This document shows, piece by piece, positions 1-11,593 of a DNA stretch of 64,000 nucleotides (position 1 is the stretch's first letter; each line of letters begins with the position of its first letter). The notes beneath the pieces are model-generated. The model had not been told where the DNA came from. It did no database searches and saw only the letters and a program-made list of their open reading frames with translations. Both the position numbers and the translations under genes were made by a program. Source of the stretch: Fratercula arctica (Eukaryota > Chordata > Aves > Charadriiformes > Alcidae); NCBI GenBank assembly GCA_947846985.1, contig CANTUZ010000027.1, positions 4,106,403 through 4,170,402 of the forward strand, read 5' to 3'.

Positions 1-3000
1 CTAACCCTAACCCTAACCCTAACCCTAACCCTAACCCTAACCCTAACCCTAACCCTAACCCTAACCCTAACCCTAACCCTAACCCTAACCCTAACCCTAA
101 CCCTAACCCTAACCCTAACCCTAACCCTAACCCTAACCCTAACCCTAACCCTAACCCTAACCCTAACCCTAACCCTAACCCTAACCCTAACCCTAACCCT
201 AACCCTAACCCTAACCCTAACCCTAACCCTAACCCTAACCCTAACCCTAACCCTAACCCTAACCCTAACCCTAACCCTAACCCTAACCCTAACCCTAACC
301 CTAACCCTAACCCTAACCCTAACCCTAACCCTAACCCTAACCCTAACCCTAACCCTAACCCTAACCCTAACCCTAACCCTAACCCTAACCCTAACCCTAA
401 CCCTAACCCTAACCCTAACCCTAACCCTAACCCTAACCCTAACCCTAACCCTAACCCTAACCCTAACCCTAACCCTAACCCTAACCCTAACCCTAACCCT
501 AACCCTAACCCTAACCCTAACCCTAACCCTAACCCTAACCCTAACCCTAACCCTAACCCTAACCCTAACCCTAACCCTAACCCTAACCCTAACCCTAACC
601 CTAACCCTAACCCTAACCCTAACCCTAACCCTAACCCTAACCCTAACCCTAACCCTAACCCTAACCCTAACCCTAACCCTAACCCTAACCCTAACCCTAA
701 CCCTAACCCTAACCCTAACCCTAACCCTAACCCTAACCCTAACCCTAACCCTAACCCTAACCCTAACCCTAACCCTAACCCTAACCCTAACCCTAACCCT
801 AACCCTAACCCTAACCCTAACCCTAACCCTAACCCTAACCCTAACCCTAACCCTAACCCTAACCCTAACCCTAACCCTAACCCTAACCCTAACCCTAACC
901 CTAACCCTAACCCTAACCCTAACCCTAACCCTAACCCTAACCCTAACCCTAACCCTAACCCTAACCCTAACCCTAACCCTAACCCTAACCCTAACCCTAA
1001 CCCTAACCCTAACCCTAACCCTAACCCTAACCCTAACCCTAACCCTAACCCTAACCCTAACCCTAACCCTAACCCTAACCCTAACCCTAACCCTAACCCT
1101 AACCCTAACCCTAACCCTAACCCTAACCCTAACCCTAACCCTAACCCTAACCCTAACCCTAACCCTAACCCTAACCCTAACCCTAACCCTAACCCTAACC
1201 CTAACCCTAACCCTAACCCTAACCCTAACCCTAACCCTAACCCTAACCCTAACCCTAACCCTAACCCTAACCCTAACCCTAACCCTAACCCTAACCCTAA
1301 CCCTAACCCTAACCCTAACCCTAACCCTAACCCTAACCCTAACCCTAACCCTAACCCTAACCCTAACCCTAACCCTAACCCTAACCCTAACCCTAACCCT
1401 AACCCTAACCCTAACCCTAACCCTAACCCTAACCCTAACCCTAACCCTAACCCTAACCCTAACCCTAACCCTAACCCTAACCCTAACCCTAACCCTAACC
1501 CTAACCCTAACCCTAACCCTAACCCTAACCCTAACCCTAACCCTAACCCTAACCCTAACCCTAACCCTAACCCTAACCCTAACCCTAACCCTAACCCTAA
1601 CCCTAACCCTAACCCTAACCCTAACCCTAACCCTAACCCTAACCCTAACCCTAACCCTAACCCTAACCCTAACCCTAACCCTAACCCTAACCCTAACCCT
1701 AACCCTAACCCTAACCCTAACCCTAACCCTAACCCTAACCCTAACCCTAACCCTAACCCTAACCCTAACCCTAACCCTAACCCTAACCCTAACCCTAACC
1801 CTAACCCTAACCCTAACCCTAACCCTAACCCTAACCCTAACCCTAACCCTAACCCTAACCCTAACCCTAACCCTAACCCTAACCCTAACCCTAACCCTAA
1901 CCCTAACCCTAACCCTAACCCTAACCCTAACCCTAACCCTAACCCTAACCCTAACCCTAACCCTAACCCTAACCCTAACCCTAACCCTAACCCTAACCCT
2001 AACCCTAACCCTAACCCTAACCCTAACCCTAACCCTAACCCTAACCCTAACCCTAACCCTAACCCTAACCCTAACCCTAACCCTAACCCTAACCCTAACC
2101 CTAACCCTAACCCTAACCCTAACCCTAACCCTAACCCTAACCCTAACCCTAACCCTAACCCTAACCCTAACCCTAACCCTAACCCTAACCCTAACCCTAA
2201 CCCTAACCCTAACCCTAACCCTAACCCTAACCCTAACCCTAACCCTAACCCTAACCCTAACCCTAACCCTAACCCTAACCCTAACCCTAACCCTAACCCT
2301 AACCCTAACCCTAACCCTAACCCTAACCCTAACCCTAACCCTAACCCTAACCCTAACCCTAACCCTAACCCTAACCCTAACCCTAACCCTAACCCTAACC
2401 CTAACCCTAACCCTAACCCTAACCCTAACCCTAACCCTAACCCTAACCCTAACCCTAACCCTAACCCTAACCCTAACCCTAACCCTAACCCTAACCCTAA
2501 CCCTAACCCTAACCCTAACCCTAACCCTAACCCTAACCCTAACCCTAACCCTAACCCTAACCCTAACCCTAACCCTAACCCTAACCCTAACCCTAACCCT
2601 AACCCTAACCCTAACCCTAACCCTAACCCTAACCCTAACCCTAACCCTAACCCTAACCCTAACCCTAACCCTAACCCTAACCCTAACCCTAACCCTAACC
2701 CTAACCCTAACCCTAACCCTAACCCTAACCCTAACCCTAACCCTAACCCTAACCCTAACCCTAACCCTAACCCTAACCCTAACCCTAACCCTAACCCTAA
2801 CCCTAACCCTAACCCTAACCCTAACCCTAACCCTAACCCTAACCCTAACCCTAACCCTAACCCTAACCCTAACCCTAACCCTAACCCTAACCCTAACCCT
2901 AACCCTAACCCTAACCCTAACCCTAACCCTAACCCTAACCCTAACCCTAACCCTAACCCTAACCCTAACCCTAACCCTAACCCTAACCCTAACCCTAACC

Positions 3001-6000
3001 CTAACCCTAACCCTAACCCTAACCCTAACCCTAACCCTAACCCTAACCCTAACCCTAACCCTAACCCTAACCCTAACCCTAACCCTAACCCTAACCCTAA
3101 CCCTAACCCTAACCCTAACCCTAACCCTAACCCTAACCCTAACCCTAACCCTAACCCTAACCCTAACCCTAACCCTAACCCTAACCCTAACCCTAACCCT
3201 AACCCTAACCCTAACCCTAACCCTAACCCTAACCCTAACCCTAACCCTAACCCTAACCCTAACCCTAACCCTAACCCTAACCCTAACCCTAACCCTAACC
3301 CTAACCCTAACCCTAACCCTAACCCTAACCCTAACCCTAACCCTAACCCTAACCCTAACCCTAACCCTAACCCTAACCCTAACCCTAACCCTAACCCTAA
3401 CCCTAACCCTAACCCTAACCCTAACCCTAACCCTAACCCTAACCCTAACCCTAACCCTAACCCTAACCCTAACCCTAACCCTAACCCTAACCCTAACCCT
3501 AACCCTAACCCTAACCCTAACCCTAACCCTAACCCTAACCCTAACCCTAACCCTAACCCTAACCCTAACCCTAACCCTAACCCTAACCCTAACCCTAACC
3601 CTAACCCTAACCCTAACCCTAACCCTAACCCTAACCCTAACCCTAACCCTAACCCTAACCCTAACCCTAACCCTAACCCTAACCCTAACCCTAACCCTAA
3701 CCCTAACCCTAACCCTAACCCTAACCCTAACCCTAACCCTAACCCTAACCCTAACCCTAACCCTAACCCTAACCCTAACCCTAACCCTAACCCTAACCCT
3801 AACCCTAACCCTAACCCTAACCCTAACCCTAACCCTAACCCTAACCCTAACCCTAACCCTAACCCTAACCCTAACCCTAACCCTAACCCTAACCCTAACC
3901 CTAACCCTAACCCTAACCCTAACCCTAACCCTAACCCTAACCCTAACCCTAACCCTAACCCTAACCCTAACCCTAACCCTAACCCTAACCCTAACCCTAA
4001 CCCTAACCCTAACCCTAACCCTAACCCTAACCCTAACCCTAACCCTAACCCTAACCCTAACCCTAACCCTAACCCTAACCCTAACCCTAACCCTAACCCT
4101 AACCCTAACCCTAACCCTAACCCTAACCCTAACCCTAACCCTAACCCTAACCCTAACCCTAACCCTAACCCTAACCCTAACCCTAACCCTAACCCTAACC
4201 CTAACCCTAACCCTAACCCTAACCCTAACCCTAACCCTAACCCTAACCCTAACCCTAACCCTAACCCTAACCCTAACCCTAACCCTAACCCTAACCCTAA
4301 CCCTAACCCTAACCCTAACCCTAACCCTAACCCTAACCCTAACCCTAACCCTAACCCTAACCCTAACCCTAACCCTAACCCTAACCCTAACCCTAACCCT
4401 AACCCTAACCCTAACCCTAACCCTAACCCTAACCCTAACCCTAACCCTAACCCTAACCCTAACCCTAACCCTAACCCTAACCCTAACCCTAACCCTAACC
4501 CTAACCCTAACCCTAACCCTAACCCTAACCCTAACCCTAACCCTAACCCTAACCCTAACCCTAACCCTAACCCTAACCCTAACCCTAACCCTAACCCTAA
4601 CCCTAACCCTAACCCTAACCCTAACCCTAACCCTAACCCTAACCCTAACCCTAACCCTAACCCTAACCCTAACCCTAACCCTAACCCTAACCCTAACCCT
4701 AACCCTAACCCTAACCCTAACCCTAACCCTAACCCTAACCCTAACCCTAACCCTAACCCTAACCCTAACCCTAACCCTAACCCTAACCCTAACCCTAACC
4801 CTAACCCTAACCCTAACCCTAACCCTAACCCTAACCCTAACCCTAACCCTAACCCTAACCCTAACCCTAACCCTAACCCTAACCCTAACCCTAACCCTAA
4901 CCCTAACCCTAACCCTAACCCTAACCCTAACCCTAACCCTAACCCTAACCCTAACCCTAACCCTAACCCTAACCCTAACCCTAACCCTAACCCTAACCCT
5001 AACCCTAACCCTAACCCTAACCCTAACCCTAACCCTAACCCTAACCCTAACCCTAACCCTAACCCTAACCCTAACCCTAACCCTAACCCTAACCCTAACC
5101 CTAACCCTAACCCTAACCCTAACCCTAACCCTAACCCTAACCCTAACCCTAACCCTAACCCTAACCCTAACCCTAACCCTAACCCTAACCCTAACCCTAA
5201 CCCTAACCCTAACCCTAACCCTAACCCTAACCCTAACCCTAACCCTAACCCTAACCCTAACCCTAACCCTAACCCTAACCCTAACCCTAACCCTAACCCT
5301 AACCCTAACCCTAACCCTAACCCTAACCCTAACCCTAACCCTAACCCTAACCCTAACCCTAACCCTAACCCTAACCCTAACCCTAACCCTAACCCTAACC
5401 CTAACCCTAACCCTAACCCTAACCCTAACCCTAACCCTAACCCTAACCCTAACCCTAACCCTAACCCTAACCCTAACCCTAACCCTAACCCTAACCCTAA
5501 CCCTAACCCTAACCCTAACCCTAACCCTAACCCTAACCCTAACCCTAACCCTAACCCTAACCCTAACCCTAACCCTAACCCTAACCCTAACCCTAACCCT
5601 AACCCTAACCCTAACCCTAACCCTAACCCTAACCCTAACCCTAACCCTAACCCTAACCCTAACCCTAACCCTAACCCTAACCCTAACCCTAACCCTAACC
5701 CTAACCCTAACCCTAACCCTAACCCTAACCCTAACCCTAACCCTAACCCTAACCCTAACCCTAACCCTAACCCTAACCCTAACCCTAACCCTAACCCTAA
5801 CCCTAACCCTAACCCTAACCCTAACCCTAACCCTAACCCTAACCCTAACCCTAACCCTAACCCTAACCCTAACCCTAACCCCTAACCCTAACCCTAACCC
5901 TAACCCTAACCCTAACCCTAACCCTAACCCTAACCCTAACCCTAACCCTAACCCTAACCCTAACCCTAACCCTAACCCTAACCCTAACCCTAACCCTAAC

Positions 6001-6091
6001 CCTAACCCTAACCCTAACCCTAACCCTAACCCTAACCCTAACCCTAACCCTAACCCTAACCCTAACCCTAACCCTAACCCTAACCCTAACC

Positions 6092-6123
<32 letters not shown>

Positions 6124-6125
6124 CT
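1..6125. repeat. Terminal telomere tract, (CCCTAA)n on the plus strand
   Basis: The window begins directly with CCCTAA units and continues with them for about 6.1 kb, roughly 1,020 units. The plus strand is the C-rich strand, so the TTAGGG strand reads towards position 1, as expected at a left chromosome end. The first ~5,880 bases show no variant unit. One extra C (CCCCTAA) at about 5880 shifts the phase of everything after it. The last units, about 6110-6125, decay through CTAAACCC into CCCCTCCCCC. This is the vertebrate telomere repeat, bound by shelterin and extended by telomerase. No gene is present. Confidence 0.99.
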
Positions 6126-6416
6126 CCCCCGATAGCTGGTCATTCCCCCTCCAAGGTCATGCCCACCCCCTATAGCACTACAAAAATGCCTGTAACAGTG
6201 CTCTCAGGCTGGAGACACGTGTATAACAAAACAGAAAGGGCTGTAACACTGCACACAGAAAGCAGAGACGTCTGTAAACCCTGTAGACATGGCTATAACA
6301 GTGCACACACGGCTGTAACACTTCTCTCACGCTGCAGACACGGCTGTTACACAACACAAACGGCTATAACACTGCACAAACGCATAGAACAGTACAGACA
6401 CGTCATTAACACTGTA

Positions 6417-6713
6417 GAGACGGCTATAACTGTGCTCTCACGCTGCAGACTTCTATAAGACTGCACACACGGCTGTTGCACAACACAAACGGCTATAATA
6501 CTGCAGACGTGGGTGCAGCACTGCACAATAGACTGTAACTGCACACAAGCTGTTATAACACTGCTGAAACTGCTCTAGCATTGCGGACACTGCAGAAAAG
6601 GCCCTAACACTGCAGACATGGGTGTAATTGCAGAAACACAGCTACAACACTGCATACATGTCTATAGGAGTACAGAGAAGCCTAAAAATCCTACAGACAT
6701 GGCTCTAACACTG
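6417..6713 (+). repeat. Left arm of long imperfect inverted repeat
   Basis: This segment pairs with the reverse complement of 7349-7637. Shared landmarks in the same order are CTCTCACGCTGCAGAC, CTATAAGACTGCACACAC, AACTGCACACAAGCTGTTAT, GAAACTGCTCTAGCA and GTCTATAGGAGTACAGAGAAG. By eye the identity is roughly 85-90 % with small indels. The arms are separated by about 640 bp that carries further partial copies. Confidence 0.8.
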
Positions 6714-7348
6714 CAGACACGGCTGTAACACTGCACAAACGCCTAGAACACTACAGACACAGCTGTAACAGCAGACACAAGGCTACAACTCTCCGTACAC
6801 ATCTGTAGGAGTACAGAGAATTCTACATAATACTGAGTCGTATTAAACACTGTAGACGAGGCTATCAGAGAGTTCTCATGCTGCTGTCATTTGCAAGAAC
6901 GCAGACACAGCAGCAATACAGCACTAAGGTTAGAATACTAAGGACACTGCTGTTCCACCGCAGAGAGCAGTAAAGAAACACTTCTTTGCGTTTTATATAC
7001 TTCTCCGCAGTGTCTGTGAAATGTAACAAAGATTTGTTTTATCTTATAAACGTATCCGGAGTTCTGTAAACACATGAGTGCAAATATAGTAGTGTCTGTA
7101 GAGTTACGGCAGTATAAGCAGACGTCCGCAGCGTGAGAGCAATGTTATACCCGTGTCTACAGTACTACAAACGTGTCTGTAGACTTTTAGCTGTGTCTTT
7201 GTACTTATAGAAGTGATCGCGGTGTGGTAGATGCGGATGTGCAGTTACAGCCCTGTCTCTAGTGTTAGAGCCCTTTGTGAAGGTTTGCTGCCACGTCTGC
7301 ACTCTTAGAGACGTCTGCTGAGTGAGAGCACTGTTGTAGCCTTGTCTG

Positions 7349-7637
7349 CAGTGTTACAGACGTGTCTGCAGGATTTTTATTCTTCTCTGTACTCCTATAG
7401 ACGTGTACGCAGAGTTGTAGCCTTGTGTCTGCAGTTACACCTGTGTCTGCAGTGTTACAGCCTTTTCTGCAGTGTCGGCAGTGCTAGAGCAGTTTCAGCG
7501 GTGTTATAACAGCTTGTGTGCAGTTACAGCCTATTGTGTAGTGCTGCACCCATGTCTGCAGTGTTATAGCCATGTGTGTAGCGTGTGTGCAGTCTTATAG
7601 ACGTCTGCAGCGTGAGAGCACTGTTATAGCCGTGTCC
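7349..7637 (-). repeat. Right arm of long imperfect inverted repeat
   Basis: The reverse complement of this segment aligns collinearly with 6417-6713 over about 290 bp. A further partial copy of the same repeat follows at about 7,660-7,810, so each side is a tandem series and the two series point towards each other. The divergence between arms argues against a recent sequencing foldback. Confidence 0.8.
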
Positions 7638-7820
7638 ACAGTGTTACAGCCGTGCCTGTAGGATTTTTAGGCGTCTCTGTTCTCCTATAGACGTGTATGC
7701 AGAGTTGTAGCCTTGTGTCTGCAGTTACAGCAGTGTCTGTAGTGTTCTAGCCGTTTGTGCAGTGTCATAGCCACGTCTGCAGCATCAGAGCACTTTTACA
7801 GCCGAGTGTGTACTTACGTG

Positions 7821-10800
7821 GGGGTTTGGACGTTTCATAGGGAGGGATCACCTATGGCTGGAGGGTCGTGCTATTGGGGAATGGTAAACTAAAGGGGGGG
7901 AGGGGCGGGGGGAGCGGTCAACCCTGGGGGGAGGGACATCCTATGTGGTGGGTGGGGACATCTGTAGGGGGCAGGGGGGTAACTGGGGGGAGGGATAATC
8001 TGTAGGGGAATGGGACTGTCCTTGGGGAGAGGGGTCACCTATGGGGGGAGGGGCATGCTATGGGGGGAGGGGTCATCTGTAGGGGGAGGGGCTGTGGGAG
8101 GGGTCACGGGGGGAGAGGGTCATCCCTGGGGGGAGTGGCATCCTATACGGGGGAGGGGTCATCTGTAGTGGGAGGGGCTGGGGGAGGGGTCACCGGGAGA
8201 GAGTTCATCTATAGGGGTGTGGCCGTGTCCTTGGGGGGCGGGTCATGCTATTGGGGGAGGGGTCAACTTTAGGGGGAGGGGTCACGGGGTTGGGGTCATC
8301 CCTGGGGGGAGGGACATCCTATAGGGGGGAGGGGTCATCTGTAGTGGGAGGGGCTGTTGGAGGGGTCACCTGGGGAGGGGTCATCAATTGGGGGGAGGGG
8401 CATGCTATGGGGGGGAGGGGTCATCTGTAGTGGGAGGGGCTGGGGGAGGGGTCACCTATGGGGGGAGGGGCATGCTCTGGGGGGACGGGTCAACTGTAGG
8501 GGAAGGGGCGGGGGGAGGGGTCACCTGGGCAGGGGTCATCAATTGGGGGGAGGGGCATGCTATTGGGGGAAGAGTCATCTGTAGTGGGGAGGGTTGGGGG
8601 GAGGGGTCACCGGGAGGAGGGTTCAACTATATGGGAGTGGGTGTGTCCTTGGGGGGAGTGGCATTCTATGGGGGGAGGGGTCAACTGTAGGGGGTGGGGC
8701 TTGGGGAGGGGTCACGTGGGGAGGGTCTCAGCCCTGGGGGGAGGGACATCCTATACGGGGGAGGGGTCATCTGTAGTGGGAGGGGCTGGGGTAGGGGTCA
8801 TCAATAGGGGGGAGGGGCATGCTATGGGGGGGAGGGGTCATCTGTAGTGGGGAGGTGCGGGGGGAGGGGTTACCTGGGGAGTGGTAATCCATACGGATGT
8901 GGGCGTGTCCTTGGGGGGAGGGGGTCACCTATGGGGGGAGGGGCATGCTGTGGGGGGGAGGGGTCAACTGAAGGGGAAGGGGCGGGGGACGGGGTCACCT
9001 GGGGAGGGGTCATCAATTGGGGGGAGGGGCATGCTATGGGGGGAGGGGTCAACTGTAGGGGGAGGGGCTTGGGGAGGGGTCACGAGGGGAGGGGGTCATC
9101 CCTGGGGGGAGGGACATCCTATACGAGGGAGGAATCATCTGTAGTGGGAGGGGCTGGGGGAGGGGTCACCGGGAGAGAGTTCATCTATAGGGGAGTGGGC
9201 GTGTCCTTGGGGGGAGGGGCATGCTATGGCGGGAGGGGTCAACTGTAGGGGGAGGGGCGGGGGAGGGGTCACGGGGGGAGGGGTCATCCCTGGGGGGAGG
9301 GACATCCTATAGGGGGGAGGGGTCATCTGTAGTGGGAGGGGCTACGGGGGGTCACCTGGGGAGGGGTCATTAAATGGGGGGAGGGGCATGCTACGGGGGG
9401 AGGAGTCAATTGTAGGGGAAGGGGTGGGGGGAGGGGTCACCTGGGGAGGGGTCATCAATTGGGGGGAGGGGCATGCTATGGTGGGAGGAGTCATCTGTAG
9501 TGGGGAGGTGCGGTGGGAGGGGTCACCGGGGGAGGGGTCATCCATAGGGGGGGTGGGCGTGTCCTTGGTGGGAGGGGTCACCTATGGGGGGAGGAGTCAA
9601 CTGTAGGGGAAGGGGCGGGGGGGAGGGGTCACCTGGGGAAGGATCATCCCTGGGGGGAGGGGTCATCAATGGGGGGGAGGGGCATGCTATTGGGGGAGGA
9701 GTCATCTGTAGTGGGGAGGGTTGGGGGAGGGGTCACCTGGGGAGGGGTCATGAATTGGGGGGAGGGGCATGCTATTGGGGGAGGAGTCATCTGTAGTGGG
9801 GAGGGTTGGTGGGAGGGGTCACCGGGGGGAGGGTTCAACTATATGGGAGTGAGTGTGTCCTTGGGGCGGGGGGTATTCTATGGGGTAGGGGTCAACTGTA
9901 GGGGGAGGGGCTTGGGGAGGGGTCACGGGGGGAGGGGTCATCCCTGGGGGGAGGGACATCCTATATGGGGGAGGGGTCATCTGTAGTGGGAAGGGCTGTG
10001 GGAGGGGTCATCAATTGGGGGGAGGGGCATGCTATGGGGGGAGGGGTCATCTGTAGTGGGAGGGGCTGGGGCGGGGGGAGGGGTCACCTGGGGAGGGGTC
10101 ATCGATACGGAGGTGGGCGTGTCCTTGGGGGGAGGGTCCCCTATGGGGGGAGGGGCATGCTATGGTGGGAGGGGTCAACTGTAGGGGAAGGGGCAGGGGA
10201 GGGGGTCACCTGGGGAGGGGTCATCAATTGGGAGGAGGGGCATGCTATGGGGGGAGGGGTCAACTGTAGGGGGAGGGGCTTGGGGAGCGTCACGGGGGGA
10301 GGGGTCAGCGCTGGGGGGAGGGATATCCTATAGGGGGGAGGGGTCATCTGTAGTGGGAGTGGCTGTGGGAGGGGTCACCTATGGGGGGAGGGGCATGCTA
10401 TGGGGGGAGGGGCCAACTCTAGGGGGAGGGGCGGGGGGAGGGGTCACCTGGGGAGGGGTCATCAATTGGGGGGAGGGGCATCCTATAGGGGGGAGGGGTC
10501 ATCTGTAGTGGGAGGGGCTGTGGGAGGGGTCAACAATTGGGGGGGAGGGGCATGGTATTGGGGGAGGGGTCAACTGTAGGGGAAGGGGCGGGGGGAGGGG
10601 TCACCTGGGGAGGGGTCATCAATTGGGGGGAGGGGCATGCTATGGGGGGAGGGGTCATCTGTAGTGGGAGGGGCTGGGGGAGGGGTCACCGGGAGAGAGT
10701 TCATCTATAGGGGAGTGGGCGTGTCCTTGGGGGGGCGGGTCATGCTATTGGGGGAGGGGTCAACTGTAGGGGGAGGGGCGGGGGAGGTGTCACGGGGGGG

Positions 10801-11393
10801 AGGGGTCATGCCTGGGGGGAGGGACATCCTATAGGGGGGAGGGATCATCTGTAGTGGGAATGGCTGGGGCAGGGGTCACGGGGGGAGGGGGTCAGCCCTG
10901 GGGGGAGGTACATCCTATACGGGGGAGGGGTCATCTGTAGTGGGAGGGGCTGGGGGAGGGGTCACCAGGAGAGAGTTCATCTATAGGGGAGTGGGCGTGT
11001 CCTTGGGGGGCGGGTCATGCTATTGGGGAAGGGGTCAATTGTAGGGGAAGGGGCAGGGGGAGGGGTCACCTGGAGAGGGATCATCCCTGGGGGGAGGGGT
11101 CATCAGTTGGGGGGAGGGGCATGCTATGGGGGGGGGGGTCATCTGTAGTGGGGAGGGTTGGGGGGGAGGGGTCACCGGGGGGACGGTTCAACTATATGGG
11201 AGTGGGTGTGTCCTTGGGGGGAGGGGCATGCTATGGGGGGAGGGATCAACTGTAGGCGAAGGGGCGGGGGGAGGGGTCACCTGGGGAGGGGTCATCAATT
11301 GGGGGGAGGGGCATGCTATGGGGGGAGGGGCCAACTGTAGGGGGAGGGGCTGGGGAGGGGCCACGAGGGGAGGGGGTCATTCCTGGGGGGAGG
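7821..11393 (+). repeat. G-rich subtelomeric minisatellite with quadruplex potential
   Basis: About 3.6 kb is made of shuffled ~20-bp subunits. Each consists of GGGGGGAGGGG followed by a variable tail: TCACCTAT, CATGCTATGG, TCATCTGTAGT, TCATCAATTGG or ACATCCTAT. G-runs of four to eight occur several times per 100 bases on the plus strand, so G-quadruplexes are very likely to be possible. The G-rich strand is plus here, the opposite of the adjacent telomere. Open frames of Gly-rich (plus) or Pro-rich (minus) peptides are by-products of the repeat. The tract is cut off by a gap at 11394. Confidence 0.93.
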
Positions 11394-11593
11394 NNNNNNN
11401 NNNNNNNNNNNNNNNNNNNNNNNNNNNNNNNNNNNNNNNNNNNNNNNNNNNNNNNNNNNNNNNNNNNNNNNNNNNNNNNNNNNNNNNNNNNNNNNNNNNN
11501 NNNNNNNNNNNNNNNNNNNNNNNNNNNNNNNNNNNNNNNNNNNNNNNNNNNNNNNNNNNNNNNNNNNNNNNNNNNNNNNNNNNNNNNNNNNNN
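11394..11593. other. Assembly gap, 200 N
   Basis: Exactly 200 N separate the G-rich minisatellite from the 180-bp satellite. A round fixed size indicates a scaffolding placeholder rather than a measured distance. Neither the true spacing nor the adjacency of the two contigs is established by the sequence. Confidence 0.99.

Larger units (their letters stand above)
6126..7820. repeat. Telomere-adjacent degenerate repeats in inverted orientation
   Basis: This stretch is built from a diverged short motif. From about 6,150 to 6,880 it reads as variants of CACTGCAGACACGGCTGTAA. From about 7,080 to 7,810 it reads as the reverse complement, TTACAGCCGTGTCTGCAGTG. A less repetitive, A/T-richer middle (about 6,890-7,080) separates the two orientations. 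No gene is supported; the open frames here are short and follow the repeat. I do not recognise the family. Confidence 0.85.

Noticed and set aside
7860..11380. Many open frames encoding Gly-rich (plus) or Pro-rich (minus) peptides of 60-200 codons
   Set aside because: They follow the G-rich minisatellite in several frames at once, with no start context or domain; repetition alone keeps them open.
7821..11393. TERRA promoter in the G-rich minisatellite
   Set aside because: CpG is sparse and no 29-bp/37-bp type promoter repeats or initiation signals were recognised; only position suggests it.
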